Positions 16,959 to 26,378 of a DNA stretch of 64,000 nt are shown piece by piece (the stretch's first letter is position 1; each line of letters begins with the position of its first letter). The DNA is taken from positions 2,108,001 through 2,172,000 of the forward strand of contig OY970313.1 in the NCBI GenBank assembly GCA_963716445.1, in the 5' to 3' direction. The position numbers were made by a program, and so were the translations under genes. The notes under the pieces are model-generated. The model saw only the letters and a list, made by a program, of their open reading frames with translations, searched no databases and had not been told where the DNA came from. The stretch comes from JAAYBF01 sp963716445 (GTDB taxonomy: Bacteria > Actinomycetota > Thermoleophilia > Solirubrobacterales > Thermoleophilaceae).

Positions 16959-19598
16959 ATGGGAAGCCGCCGACCGCACATCCACGGACGATCGATCGTC
17001 ATCGGAGACCAGAAGCTCCACGTTCGCGGCGCCACTTACGGCACGTTCCGGGGCGCGGACGAAGGCCCCTTCCCCACCCCGGGCCGCGTCGAGCAGGACT
17101 TCGCGGGGATGGCCGAAGCCGGCGCGAACGCACTGCGCACCTACGTGCCCCCGCCTACCTGGCTGCTCGATGCCGCCGACCGTCACGGCCTCAAGGTCAT
17201 GGTCGGCCTGCCGTGGGAGCAGCATGTCGCGTTCCTCGAGGAGCCCGGGCGCGATAGAGCGATCTGCGCCTCGGTCGCCGAGCAGGTTCGGCGCTGCGCG
17301 GGGCACCCAGCGATCCTCTGCTACGCGATCGGCAACGAGATTCCGGCCCCGATCGTGCGCTGGCATGGAAAGCACGAGACGGAGCGGTTTCTCGAGCGGC
17401 TGTTCTGGGCCGCCAAGGCCGAGGATCCGGACGGGCTGTTCACCTACGTGAACTATCCGTCGACGGAGTACCTGGAGCTGCCATTCCTCGACCTCGTCTC
17501 GTTCAACGTCTTCCTCGAGAGCGAGTCGGACTTCGAGACCTATCTCGCGCGCCTGCAGAATCTGTCGGGCGACCGCCCGTTGCTGATCACGGAGGCGGGG
17601 CTCGACAGCCGTCGCCACGGCGAGCAGGCTCAGGCGGACGCCGTTCGCTGGCAGGTCCGCCACGCCTTCGCGACCGGCGCCGCCGGAGTGTTCGTGTTCT
17701 CATGGACCGACGAGTGGCACCGTGGGGGCCACGACGTCCTCGATTGGGACTTCGGCCTCGTCGACCGCGAACGACGACCGAAGCACGCCCTGGCCGCGAT
17801 CCGCGACGCGTTTGCGGCGGCGCCCTTCTCGCCTCAGGCCGCCCGTCCGCGAGTGTCGGTGGTCGTCTGCACGCATAACGGCGCGCGAACGCTTCCGGAG
17901 TGCCTCGAGCGTCTGCGCGACCTCACGTACCCCAACTTCGAGGTGATCGTCGTCAACGACGGGTCCACCGACCGCTCGGGCGAGATCGCGCGCGGCTACG
18001 GTGTCACGGTGGTCGACACCGAGCACCGCGGACTGAGCTATGCGCGCAACGCCGGCATGGAGCGCGCGACCGGCGAGATCGTCGCATACCTCGACGACGA
18101 CGCCTATCCCGATGGGGACTGGCTGCATTACGTCGCCGAGGCGATCGAGAACGGCTCGCACGCCGGCATCGGCGGGCCGAACCTGCCGCCGCCCGACGAT
18201 GGCTTGGTGGCGGACTGCGTGGCGGTCGCCCCGGGGGCGCCGATCCACGTCCTGATCAGCGACCGCGAGGCCGAGCATGTCCCGGGCTGCAACATGGCCT
18301 TCCGCAAGTCGACGCTCGAGGCGGTCGGCGGCTTCGACGAACGCTTCCGCTCGGCCGGCGACGACGTCGACCTTTGCTGGCGGCTGCAGGACGCCGGCGA
18401 GACGCTCGGCTTCAGCGCCGGCGCCGTGGTGACCCACCGCCGTCGCGACACGGTATGGCGCTACCTCAAGCAGCAGTTCGGCTACGGCAAGGCCGAGGCG
18501 CTGCTCGAGCAGAAGTGGCCCAGCCGGCACAACCAGGCGGGATACCTACGCTGGTCGGGACGGATCTACGACGGAGCCTCGGTCGACTCGAATCGCCGTC
18601 GCGCGCGGGTGAACTACGGCACCTGGGGCAGCGGGCTCTTCCAGTCGGTCTACGAGCCCGCGCCCGGAATGCTGAGCGTCCTGCTGCTGATGCCCGAGTC
18701 GTACCTGCTGATCGCCGCGCTGGGCTCGATCGGCGCGCTGGGCCTGATCTGGACACCCCTCACGATCGCTCTGCCGGTCTTCGCGGCGGGCCTCGCCGGC
18801 ATCCTGTGGCGCGCGTTCGGCAGCGGCTGGCGCGCGCACCGCCCCGCCGCCGGCCGCCACAGCCTCGAGCTGCTGCGTCGTAGATTGCTGACGGGCGCGC
18901 TCTTCCTGCTTCAGCCGCTGGCCCGCCTGACAGGACGCCTGCGCAACGGGCTGTCGCCGTGGCGCCGGAGGCACGGTCAGCATGGGACCGGGCCCCGACC
19001 GCGGACGGTCTCGATCTGGAGCGAGCACTGGCGAGCACACCAGGAGCGGCTGACAGACCTGCAGCAGGCATTGATCGACGAGGGCGCCCTCGTCAGGAGC
19101 GGAGGGCCGTTCGATCGCTGGGACCTGCACCTCCGCACCGGCCCACTGGGCGCCGCGAGGCTTCTCACGACCGTCGAGGAGCACGGCTCCGGCCGCCAGC
19201 TCACACGGGCGCGCGTCTCGCCACGAGTCGCCACCACAGCCGCAATCCTGCCTGTCTTGCTCGCGATCGCCACGACGGCCTGGGTCGACGGAGAGACGGG
19301 CTTGGCGGCATGCCTCGGCGTGCTCGTAGCGGCGGGCATCTGGCTGACGATCTCCGACTGCAGGGCGGCGATGGGGCTTGCTCTGCGTGAGCTCGCGCAG
19401 CTCGAGGACGAGGACGGCAAGGTCCTTCCCGAGCCGGGGTCCAGCGCCGCCGAGGATGCGTCCGCCGCGGCCGGCGACGTGAGCAACGGCGCGGTGACCG
19501 GCCGTCGCCGGCACAGGCGCGCCCCAGCCGGCCGCCAGCCGGACGCAGGAACGGCATCCGCGCGGCTGAGCTCGGGCGCCGAGGATCTTCGACGGTGA
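16959..19598 (+). CDS. Fusion of GH2-like TIM-barrel glycosidase and membrane GT2 glycosyltransferase
   Basis: 879 residues from ATG 16959. Residues about 1-285 form a glycosidase-like barrel (VRGATYGTFRG, GANALRTYVPP) with GNE (Glu127) as likely acid/base, ITEAG (Glu212) as likely nucleophile and FSWTDEW. Residues about 297-540 are a GT2 domain: VSVVVCTHNGARTL, VVNDGSTDRS, the DDD metal site (379-381), a GCNMAFRKS acceptor-site segment and DDVDLCWRLQDAG. Two or three membrane segments follow, then a basic linker, a further hydrophobic pair near residue 740 and a disordered tail. The glycosidase half should act on or bind the glycan made by the other half. The stop overlaps the next start (GTGA). 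Confidence 0.85.
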   Translation: MGSRRPHIHGRSIVIGDQKLHVRGATYGTFRGADEGPFPTPGRVEQDFAGMAEAGANALRTYVPPPTWLLDAADRHGLKVMVGLPWEQHVAFLEEPGRDRAICASVAEQVRRCAGHPAILCYAIGNEIPAPIVRWHGKHETERFLERLFWAAKAEDPDGLFTYVNYPSTEYLELPFLDLVSFNVFLESESDFETYLARLQNLSGDRPLLITEAGLDSRRHGEQAQADAVRWQVRHAFATGAAGVFVFSWTDEWHRGGHDVLDWDFGLVDRERRPKHALAAIRDAFAAAPFSPQAARPRVSVVVCTHNGARTLPECLERLRDLTYPNFEVIVVNDGSTDRSGEIARGYGVTVVDTEHRGLSYARNAGMERATGEIVAYLDDDAYPDGDWLHYVAEAIENGSHAGIGGPNLPPPDDGLVADCVAVAPGAPIHVLISDREAEHVPGCNMAFRKSTLEAVGGFDERFRSAGDDVDLCWRLQDAGETLGFSAGAVVTHRRRDTVWRYLKQQFGYGKAEALLEQKWPSRHNQAGYLRWSGRIYDGASVDSNRRRARVNYGTWGSGLFQSVYEPAPGMLSVLLLMPESYLLIAALGSIGALGLIWTPLTIALPVFAAGLAGILWRAFGSGWRAHRPAAGRHSLELLRRRLLTGALFLLQPLARLTGRLRNGLSPWRRRHGQHGTGPRPRTVSIWSEHWRAHQERLTDLQQALIDEGALVRSGGPFDRWDLHLRTGPLGAARLLTTVEEHGSGRQLTRARVSPRVATTAAILPVLLAIATTAWVDGETGLAACLGVLVAAGIWLTISDCRAAMGLALRELAQLEDEDGKVLPEPGSSAAEDASAAAGDVSNGAVTGRRRHRRAPAGRQPDAGTASARLSSGAEDLRR

Positions 19599-21469
19599 GG
19601 CTCGCTCCGGCGAGGATGCGACGGCGCTCGGAGGACGGGAGCCGGAAGAAGCCGAAGGCAAGCGCGTGGGCTCTGTGGAAGAGCCTGCCGCGCACCAAGC
19701 CGTACCTGCGGCCCTATCGCAAGGCGCTTTGGCTGGTGCTGGCGCTGACGATACTGACGGCCCTGTTCGGCCTGGCCGAGCCGTGGCCGATGGCGATCAT
19801 CTTGAACGAGATCCTCGGCGAGGAGGACACCTCCGGCTTCGTCAAGCTCATCTTCGGCAGCGATCCGACGATCTGGATCGTGCTCGTCTCGATGGTGACC
19901 ATGCGGTTCCTCGTCATCGCCGTCGGCAACGGCTTCACAGTGCTCAACGACTACCACGGGTCGAAGATCGAGCAGAACATGGTGCTCGACCTGCGCAGCG
20001 ACCTCTTCGCTCACGTCCAGCGGCTCTCGCTCACCTTCCACGACCAGCGCCAGACCGGCGCGCTGATGAGTCAGATCAACCTCCAAGCCGCCTCGGTGGG
20101 CAACATCGTGATGGTCATACCGCCGATCATGGAGGCGGTCCTGACGCTCGTGGGGATGCTGATCATCGCGACGTTGATCGACTGGCAGCTGGCGTTGCTG
20201 TCGATGCTGGTGATCCCCTTCCTCTACTGGTCGTTCGGGATCTACGGGCGCAGGATCGTCCCGCGGCTTCAAAAGGTGCAGGCGCTCGAGTGGCGCTCGC
20301 TCTCGATCGTCCACGAGTCGATGGCGATGCTGCGCGTGATCGTCACCTTCGGCCGCGAGGACTACGAGCATCGCCGCTTTCGCGAGCAGGGCCGCACGGC
20401 CGTCGACGAGCGGGTCAGGCTGACGGTCAGCCAGAGCCTCTACACGCTCGGGGTCCAGACCACGACGGCGGCCGGCACGTCGCTCGTGCTGGGTGTGGGA
20501 GCCTGGCACGTGATCCAGGGCCAGATCTCGGTCGGCGAGCTGATCGTCCTGCTGACCTACATCGCGTCGGTCTACCAGCCACTCGAGCAGCTGAGCCTCA
20601 CCGTCGGCTCGATCCATGAGCAGCTGGTGCAGTTCAACGCGTCGCTGGACCTGCTCGACACCGATCCGGAGGTGAGGGAGAAGCCCGACGCGATCGAGCT
20701 CGGCCGCGCGCGCGGTCGCGTCACGGCAACGGGAGTCGGCTTCAACTATCCCGGTCGAGAGCACACGCTCAGGGACATCTCCTTCGACGCGCAAGCCGGC
20801 GAGCGGATAGCCATCGTCGGCCACACCGGCGCCGGCAAGAGCACGCTGATGAGCCTGCTGATCCGCTTCTACGACCCGCGAGCCGGCCGGATCGAGATCG
20901 ACGGTGTGGGCCTCCGCGACCTCAAGCTGCGCTCCCTGCGCGACCAGATCGCCGTCGTGCTACAAGATCCGCTGCTGTTCTCGGGATCGATCGAGGACAA
21001 CATCCGCTACGGCAAGCTCGACGCAACGCCGGAGCAGGTGCTGGGCGCCGCGAAGGCCGCCAACGCCCATGACTTCATCAGTGCCCTGCCGAAGGGATAC
21101 GAGACGCCGCTCGGAGAGCGTGGCGCCCAGCTCTCGGGCGGCGAGCGCCAACGCATCGCAGTGGCGCGCGCCTTCCTCAAGGATGCCCCGATCCTGATTC
21201 TCGACGAGCCGACCTCCGCGGTCGACTCCAAGACCGAGGGAGTCATCCTCGACGCGCTCGACGAGCTGATGGAAGGGCGGACTTCCTTCATCATCGCCCA
21301 CCGGCTCTCGACCGTCCGCCACGCCGACCAGATACTCGTCATGAGAGCGGGCGAGATCGTCGAGCGCGGGACCCACGACGAGCTGCTCCGCGACGGCACC
21401 GTCTATCGCCAGCTCCACGACGCCCAGACACGCGAGCGGACACGGCGGCGACCGGCCGAGAAGGTCTGA
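19595..21469 (+). CDS. ABC exporter, fused membrane and ATPase domains
   Basis: 624 residues from GTG 19595 (ATG 19616 is possible). A half-transporter of the MsbA/type IV fold: about six membrane helices in residues 40-330, then the ATPase with Walker A GHTGAGKST, Q-loop VVLQDPLLFSGSIEDNIRYG, signature LSGGERQRIAVARA, Walker B ILILDEPTSAVD and switch His in IAHRLSTV. All catalytic residues are intact. Two copies would pair as a dimer. Its place in the cluster suggests that it flips or exports a lipid-linked glycan or glycolipid. Confidence 0.9.
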   Translation: MRLAPARMRRRSEDGSRKKPKASAWALWKSLPRTKPYLRPYRKALWLVLALTILTALFGLAEPWPMAIILNEILGEEDTSGFVKLIFGSDPTIWIVLVSMVTMRFLVIAVGNGFTVLNDYHGSKIEQNMVLDLRSDLFAHVQRLSLTFHDQRQTGALMSQINLQAASVGNIVMVIPPIMEAVLTLVGMLIIATLIDWQLALLSMLVIPFLYWSFGIYGRRIVPRLQKVQALEWRSLSIVHESMAMLRVIVTFGREDYEHRRFREQGRTAVDERVRLTVSQSLYTLGVQTTTAAGTSLVLGVGAWHVIQGQISVGELIVLLTYIASVYQPLEQLSLTVGSIHEQLVQFNASLDLLDTDPEVREKPDAIELGRARGRVTATGVGFNYPGREHTLRDISFDAQAGERIAIVGHTGAGKSTLMSLLIRFYDPRAGRIEIDGVGLRDLKLRSLRDQIAVVLQDPLLFSGSIEDNIRYGKLDATPEQVLGAAKAANAHDFISALPKGYETPLGERGAQLSGGERQRIAVARAFLKDAPILILDEPTSAVDSKTEGVILDALDELMEGRTSFIIAHRLSTVRHADQILVMRAGEIVERGTHDELLRDGTVYRQLHDAQTRERTRRRPAEKV

Positions 21470-21479
21470 GCGGTCGCCG

Positions 21480-24005
21480 ATGCCGGCCTCGGCTCAGAGC
21501 CCGCGCCCCAAGATCGTCGTCCTCGGAATGATGACCAAGATGCCCGTGGCGGGCGTCGTCTGGCAGTACGTCCACTACCTCGTCGGCCTGCAGCGACTCG
21601 GCTGGGATCCCTACTACGTCGAGACGCACGCCCGCACGCCCTCGATGCTGATGGAGCGCGAGGGCGACGACGGAGCAGCAAAGGCAGCCGCGTGGATCGA
21701 CACGGTGATGCGCCGCTTCGACCTCGGTGACCGCTGGGCGTACGTCGCACTGCACGACGACGGGCGCTGCCTCGGCATGTCGAGGGTCCAGATAGACCGT
21801 CTCTACCGAGACGCGGCCGCACTGATCAACATGCATGGCGGCACGGCGCCCTTGCCCGAATTGGCTGGGACCGGCCGGCTCGTGTACCTGGAGACCGATC
21901 CGGTGCAGCTTCACGTCGAGCTGTCGCAGGACCGGCGTGAGACCGTCGAGTTCCTAGACGCCCACGGAGCGTTCTTCACCTACGCCGACAACCATGCCGG
22001 GCCCGACTGCTTGCTGCCGCGGCCGGAGCGGTTCGACTTCCACGCCACCCGTCAGCCCGTGGTCATGGACATGTGGGAGCGTCACGGCTCCGGCGACAGC
22101 GGACTCTTCACCACGATCGGCAACTGGCGTCAGGATTGGCGCGACCTCGACTTCGAGGGCGAGCGTTACACATGGAGCAAGCACCACGAGTTCATGAAGG
22201 TGATCGACCTCCCAAAGCGCGCCGGCGAGCGCTTCGAGCTCGCGTTGAGTTCCTATGGAGACGGCGATCGCGAGCTGCTCGAACAGCACGGGTGGAAGGT
22301 GCGGTCCGCGCTCGACTTCTCCACCGACCCCGACCGCTACCGCGCCTACATAGGCGGCTCGGCGGCGGAGTTCACCGTCGCCAAGGACCAGAACGTCCGG
22401 CTCAGGACCGGCTGGTTCAGCGACCGCAGCGCCACCTATCTCGCCTCTGGGCGACCGGTGATCACGCAGGACACCGGACTCGGGAGCGTCTTTCCGACCG
22501 GCGAGGGACTGCTCCCGTTCTCCTCGCTCGACGAGGCAGCAGATGCGGTCGATGCCGTCACACGCGATCACGCACGCCATTCGAGGACGGCGTCCGAGAT
22601 CGCACGCGAGCACTTCGGTCATGACGTGGTGCTGTCGCGGATGCTGTCCGAGATCGGCCTGGCGCTCGGAGGATCGGAGGGTCGATCGACGGCGGCGCGC
22701 GAAGGGCCCTTCCCGCGCGAGATGGCTCTCGAGCCGACGTCGCGGCGCCCGACGCGGCTCGCCGAGGGGACGCTGCGCGCACTGTCCGAGCGCCGGTTCC
22801 CGCGCGGCTGGACGGACCCTCCCCCGAGTCGCCCGGCGGCGAGCGTCGTGGTCATCACGCGCGACAACCTGCCGTTCCTGCGAATCTCCGTCGAGAGCGT
22901 CCTCGCGCATACGATGGACGTGTCCTACGAGTTGATCGTCGTCGACAACGGCTCGTCGGACGGCACCGGCGACTACCTCGAGCGGCTGGCCGCCGTCCAT
23001 CGCCATGTCGCCGTCGTCGACGCGAAGGAGAACCTCGGCTTCGCGCGCGGCGGCAACCGCGGCCTCGATCGCGCACGTGGCGAGACGCTCGTGCTGCTCA
23101 ACGACGACACGGCCGTCGCGCCCGAGTGGCTGCCCCGCCTGCTCGCGCATCTCGACCGGCCCGGCGTCGGCGCCGTGGGACCGAGCACCAACCGGATCGG
23201 CAACGAGGCCGAGGCGGAGACGACATACACGACCTGGGGTGGATTCCTCGACGAGGCCGCCCAGAGGGCGACCGAGCTCGACGGCCAGGCATTCGAGATC
23301 CCGACCCTGGCGATGTTCTGCCTCGCGATGCGTAGGAGCGTCTGGCAGTCGATCGGGCCGCTCGACGAGCGGTTCGAGATCGGGCTGCTCGAGGACGACG
23401 ACTATGCGTTGCGCATCCGGAATGCGGGAATGCAATCGCTCTGCGCCGACGACGTGCTCGTCCACCACTTCGGCGAGACGTCGTTCGGAAAGCTCGTGTC
23501 GAGCGGCGAGCGCGCGCGGATCCTCGCGGCGAACCGCGCGCGCTTCGAGGAGAAGTGGGGCACGCGCTGGCGGCCGTACGACAGGCGCGGGCGACCCAGC
23601 TACGAGGACCTGACGAGGCGCGTCCGCGAGGCCGTCGAGGAGACCGTGCCAGCAGGCGCCCGTGTGCTCGTCGTGACGCGCGGCGACGATGGCCTGCTCG
23701 AGCTCCACGGGCGCGTCGGAGCTCACTTCCCACAGGACGCCACAGGGACATGGGCCGGCCACCATCCCGCCGACAGCGCAGAGGCGATCGCCGGCCTCGA
23801 GCGACTGCGTGAGGCCGGGATGCGGTTCCTCGTCTTCCCGCAGACATCCCTCTGGTGGCTCGACCACTACGACGACCTCAGGCGCCATCTCGACGGTCGC
23901 TACACGCGGGTGCTCGAGCGCGACGACATAGGCGTCATCTACTCGCTCGAGTCGCCGCAGCCCGGCGATCGAGTCGACGCCCCGCTTGCGCTGGAGAGCG
24001 ACTGA
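21480..24005 (+). CDS. Three-part glycosyltransferase: family-C GT + GT2 + module B
   Basis: 841 residues. Residues 1 to about 405 are a GT-B-like unit shared with three other proteins here (VWQYVHYLVGLQRLG, ETDPVQLHVEL, GNWRQDWRDLDFEG, SGRPVITQDTGLGSVFPTGEGLL). Residues about 455-690 are a GT2 domain: ASVVVITRDNLPFL, VVDNGSSDGT, a NDD metal site (LLNDDTAVAPEWL) and LEDDDYALRIRNAG. The last about 120 residues are module B (VPAGARVLVVTRGDD, HFPQD, AGHHP, SLWWLDHYDDL). Two transferase units suggest that two sugars are added in sequence. ATG 21480 lies 10 nt after the exporter stop. The stop overlaps the next ATG (TGATG). Confidence 0.85.
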   Translation: MPASAQSPRPKIVVLGMMTKMPVAGVVWQYVHYLVGLQRLGWDPYYVETHARTPSMLMEREGDDGAAKAAAWIDTVMRRFDLGDRWAYVALHDDGRCLGMSRVQIDRLYRDAAALINMHGGTAPLPELAGTGRLVYLETDPVQLHVELSQDRRETVEFLDAHGAFFTYADNHAGPDCLLPRPERFDFHATRQPVVMDMWERHGSGDSGLFTTIGNWRQDWRDLDFEGERYTWSKHHEFMKVIDLPKRAGERFELALSSYGDGDRELLEQHGWKVRSALDFSTDPDRYRAYIGGSAAEFTVAKDQNVRLRTGWFSDRSATYLASGRPVITQDTGLGSVFPTGEGLLPFSSLDEAADAVDAVTRDHARHSRTASEIAREHFGHDVVLSRMLSEIGLALGGSEGRSTAAREGPFPREMALEPTSRRPTRLAEGTLRALSERRFPRGWTDPPPSRPAASVVVITRDNLPFLRISVESVLAHTMDVSYELIVVDNGSSDGTGDYLERLAAVHRHVAVVDAKENLGFARGGNRGLDRARGETLVLLNDDTAVAPEWLPRLLAHLDRPGVGAVGPSTNRIGNEAEAETTYTTWGGFLDEAAQRATELDGQAFEIPTLAMFCLAMRRSVWQSIGPLDERFEIGLLEDDDYALRIRNAGMQSLCADDVLVHHFGETSFGKLVSSGERARILAANRARFEEKWGTRWRPYDRRGRPSYEDLTRRVREAVEETVPAGARVLVVTRGDDGLLELHGRVGAHFPQDATGTWAGHHPADSAEAIAGLERLREAGMRFLVFPQTSLWWLDHYDDLRRHLDGRYTRVLERDDIGVIYSLESPQPGDRVDAPLALESD

Positions 24006-25462
24006 TGAGTGCGCCACAGGTCTCGATCGTCGTCCCAGTGCGCGACCGCGAGGCTCTCACCGAGCGCTGCCTGACCGCGATCGCCGCGGATCCGCCGAAC
24101 GTCGCCTGGGAGCTGATCGTCGTCGACGACGGCTCGACCGACGGTACGCCCGCCCTGCTCGAGAGCCTCGAGGAGCCGATGCGCGCATTGCGCAGGCCGG
24201 CCAGCGGAGGGTTCGCAGCGGCCTGCAACGAGGGCGCGGCCGCGGCCCGCGCAAGCGACTGGCTGCTGTTCCTCAACAACGACACGCTCCCTGAGGCGGG
24301 CTGGCTCGACGCCATGCTGGCGCTTGCCAGCGAGCGCCCCCGCACCGCCGTCGTCGGCAGCAAGCTGCTCTACCCGGACGGCACCGTCCAACACGCAGGC
24401 GTCGTCTTCGGCCAAGACGGCTACCCGCGACACCTCTATGCCGGCCTCCCTGGCGACCATCCGGCGGTCGGGCGCGAGCGGCGCCTCCAGGCGGTCACCG
24501 CCGCCTGCGCGCTCGTCCGCCGCGACGCCTTCGACGCCGCAGGTGGATTCGACACGGGCTATCGCAACGGTCTCGAGGACGTCGACCTCTGCCTGCGGCT
24601 GGGCGAGGCCGGCTGGGACGTTCGCTACTGCCCGACAGGCGTGCTCACGCACATGGAGTCCGTCACTCGCGGCAGACGGTCCCCGGACCGAAGCGAGGGC
24701 GAGCGGCTCTATCGCGAGCGCTGGCGCGACAAGGTGCGCCGCGACGATCTCGACGTCTACGTCGAGGACGGTTTGCTGGGCGTGCGCTACTCGGAGACGC
24801 ACCCGATCGAGCTGCGGGTCTCACCCGAGCTCGCGATCTGCGCCCATGCCGGCGGGGACGAGGGCCTCGCGCGCTTGGCACAGGCTTTCTCCCGGCGTGC
24901 GACCGAGCTGCTCGGAGATGCGATCAGGCTCAGCGCGCGCGTGGCGGAGCTCGAGCTCGGTGCGCGTCGCAACCACACGCCGCCCGCTCGTTCGGACGTG
25001 CCCGAGCCCAAGGCCGCGGACGACGTGCTGCGGAGGCTCGATCGCCTCCAGGTGGAGCTCGCGGATCTCCAGGCGACGATCGGCGAGGCGGAGGACGGCG
25101 TCTCCTACCGATCGCTGATCGTCGCGCTCCGCGAGGCGGTCGAGGAGCGCGTGCCCGAAGGCGCGACCGTGCTCGTGATCAGCAAGGGCGACGACGATCT
25201 GGTCGAGCTGGGCGGCCGCAATGCGCTGCACTTCCCTCAAGACTCGACCGGGGACTACGCCGGGCACCACCCGAGTGGGAGCGAGGAGGCGATCGCGGGG
25301 CTCGAGCGGATGCGCGAGTCGGGCGCGCAGTTCCTCGTGATCCCTGCGGCCTCGTCCTGGTGGCTCGACCACTACGCGGAGTTCGCCTCCCATCTCGCCG
25401 GCTACCGGACCGTCCTCGACGGACCGCACTGCCGGATCGTCTCGCTGCGGGCGGGTGGCTGA
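24005..25462 (+). CDS. GT2 glycosyltransferase with coiled coil and C-terminal module B
   Basis: 485 residues. The GT2 domain covers residues 1 to about 250: VSIVVPVRDREALTERC, VVDDGSTDGT, metal site NND (FLNNDTLPEAGWL), DGTVQHAGVVFG, LEDVDLCLRLGEAG and the C-terminal HMESVTRGRR common in rhamnosyl-type GT2 enzymes. A probable coiled coil of about 45 residues (VLRRLDRLQVELADLQATIGEAED) leads into module B at about 375-485 (VLVISKGDDDL, HFPQD, AGHHP, SWWLDHYAEF). Donor and acceptor sugars are unknown. Confidence 0.88.
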   Translation: MSAPQVSIVVPVRDREALTERCLTAIAADPPNVAWELIVVDDGSTDGTPALLESLEEPMRALRRPASGGFAAACNEGAAAARASDWLLFLNNDTLPEAGWLDAMLALASERPRTAVVGSKLLYPDGTVQHAGVVFGQDGYPRHLYAGLPGDHPAVGRERRLQAVTAACALVRRDAFDAAGGFDTGYRNGLEDVDLCLRLGEAGWDVRYCPTGVLTHMESVTRGRRSPDRSEGERLYRERWRDKVRRDDLDVYVEDGLLGVRYSETHPIELRVSPELAICAHAGGDEGLARLAQAFSRRATELLGDAIRLSARVAELELGARRNHTPPARSDVPEPKAADDVLRRLDRLQVELADLQATIGEAEDGVSYRSLIVALREAVEERVPEGATVLVISKGDDDLVELGGRNALHFPQDSTGDYAGHHPSGSEEAIAGLERMRESGAQFLVIPAASSWWLDHYAEFASHLAGYRTVLDGPHCRIVSLRAGG

Positions 25463-26378
25463 CGTGCCGAGCAGGCCGACCCAGGACCTCGCACCGCTGG
25501 ACAGGGTCGCCTACGACCAGTTGCGGGAGCGGTTGCTGCGCAGCGTTGCCGACGTCACCCCGGAGGGAGCCACGGTCGCGGTGGTCAGCAAGGGGGATCC
25601 GCGGCTGGTCGAGCTCGAGGGACGCACCGGCTGGCACTTCCCGCGCGATGCCGACGGGGGCTACGCAGGCTTCCATCCCAAGACGTCCGAGGACGCCATC
25701 GACTACGTCGAGGCTCTGCGCGGCGACGGTGCCCGGTTCCTCTGTCTGCCGGCGACGACGTTCTGGTGGCTCGATCACTATCAGGGGCTGGCCGCGTGGC
25801 TCGACGGACACTGCCAGGCGGTCTTCAGCGATCCGAGGACCTGCATCGTCTACGACCTGTCGCGCCCACCGGGCGCCGAGGCCCCGCCGACGGAGCCCAA
25901 GCTGGCGACGCCGGAGCCAAGGCATGTCCCTGTCAGCGCGTCACGAGCGGTGCTCGACAGCCTGTTGCCCGATGGGGCGCTACTGCTCGTCGTCGGGCCG
26001 AGCGCAGACGGACTGGCCGCCCCGGGACGCAGGGTCGAGGTGCTCGGCAAGCGCCATGACGACTCGTTGCGCCGACTTGCGTCGCTCCAGGCGAATCCAG
26101 AGACGTTCGTCCTCGTACCGAAGCTCGCCTCGGGCGACGCGCTGACGCCGGCACTCGACGCCTTCCTCGCGCGCCGGGCCGAGCCGATCGCCCAGCGTGC
26201 GCAGCTTGGCGATCTGCTGAGGCTGCGGCCGGCGCTCGGGGACGCGTTGAAGGTACAGGCGCGCGGCTCCAATGCCGGTGGACATCGTCCGGGCGACGCG
26301 CTCGACGGCCCCGAGGCGACAGCGTTGGCGAAACGGCTGGCCCGGCTGGGGCTGCCCATTCGAGACGTGGAGCGATGA
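25455..26378 (+). CDS. Stand-alone module B protein (one intact, one degenerate copy)
   Basis: 307 residues from GTG 25455 (GTG 25464 is the alternative), overlapping the upstream gene by 8 nt. No transferase domain is present. Residues about 17-135 are a full module B (EGATVAVVSKGD, GWHFPRDADGGYAGFHP, FWWLDHYQGLAAWL). Residues about 155-245 repeat its outline without the signature residues (LPDGALLLVVGPSADGL, FVLVPKLASGD), which suggests an internal duplication that decayed. A protein made only of this module argues that it acts in trans, for example as a scaffold or regulator (inference). I know of no named family for it. Confidence 0.72.
   Translation: MADVPSRPTQDLAPLDRVAYDQLRERLLRSVADVTPEGATVAVVSKGDPRLVELEGRTGWHFPRDADGGYAGFHPKTSEDAIDYVEALRGDGARFLCLPATTFWWLDHYQGLAAWLDGHCQAVFSDPRTCIVYDLSRPPGAEAPPTEPKLATPEPRHVPVSASRAVLDSLLPDGALLLVVGPSADGLAAPGRRVEVLGKRHDDSLRRLASLQANPETFVLVPKLASGDALTPALDAFLARRAEPIAQRAQLGDLLRLRPALGDALKVQARGSNAGGHRPGDALDGPEATALAKRLARLGLPIRDVER

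Noticed and set aside
16613..17257. Plus-strand frame with a good GGAGGA before its ATG
   Set aside because: Its second half overlaps the GH-GT gene in another frame, and it has no recognisable protein pattern. The GGAGGA is likely chance.
14694..17663. Reading the secreted hydrolase as a 989-residue protein
   Set aside because: The extra N-terminal part would overlap the divergent GH-GT gene and lacks protein-like composition; the signal peptide sits at residues near 16601.
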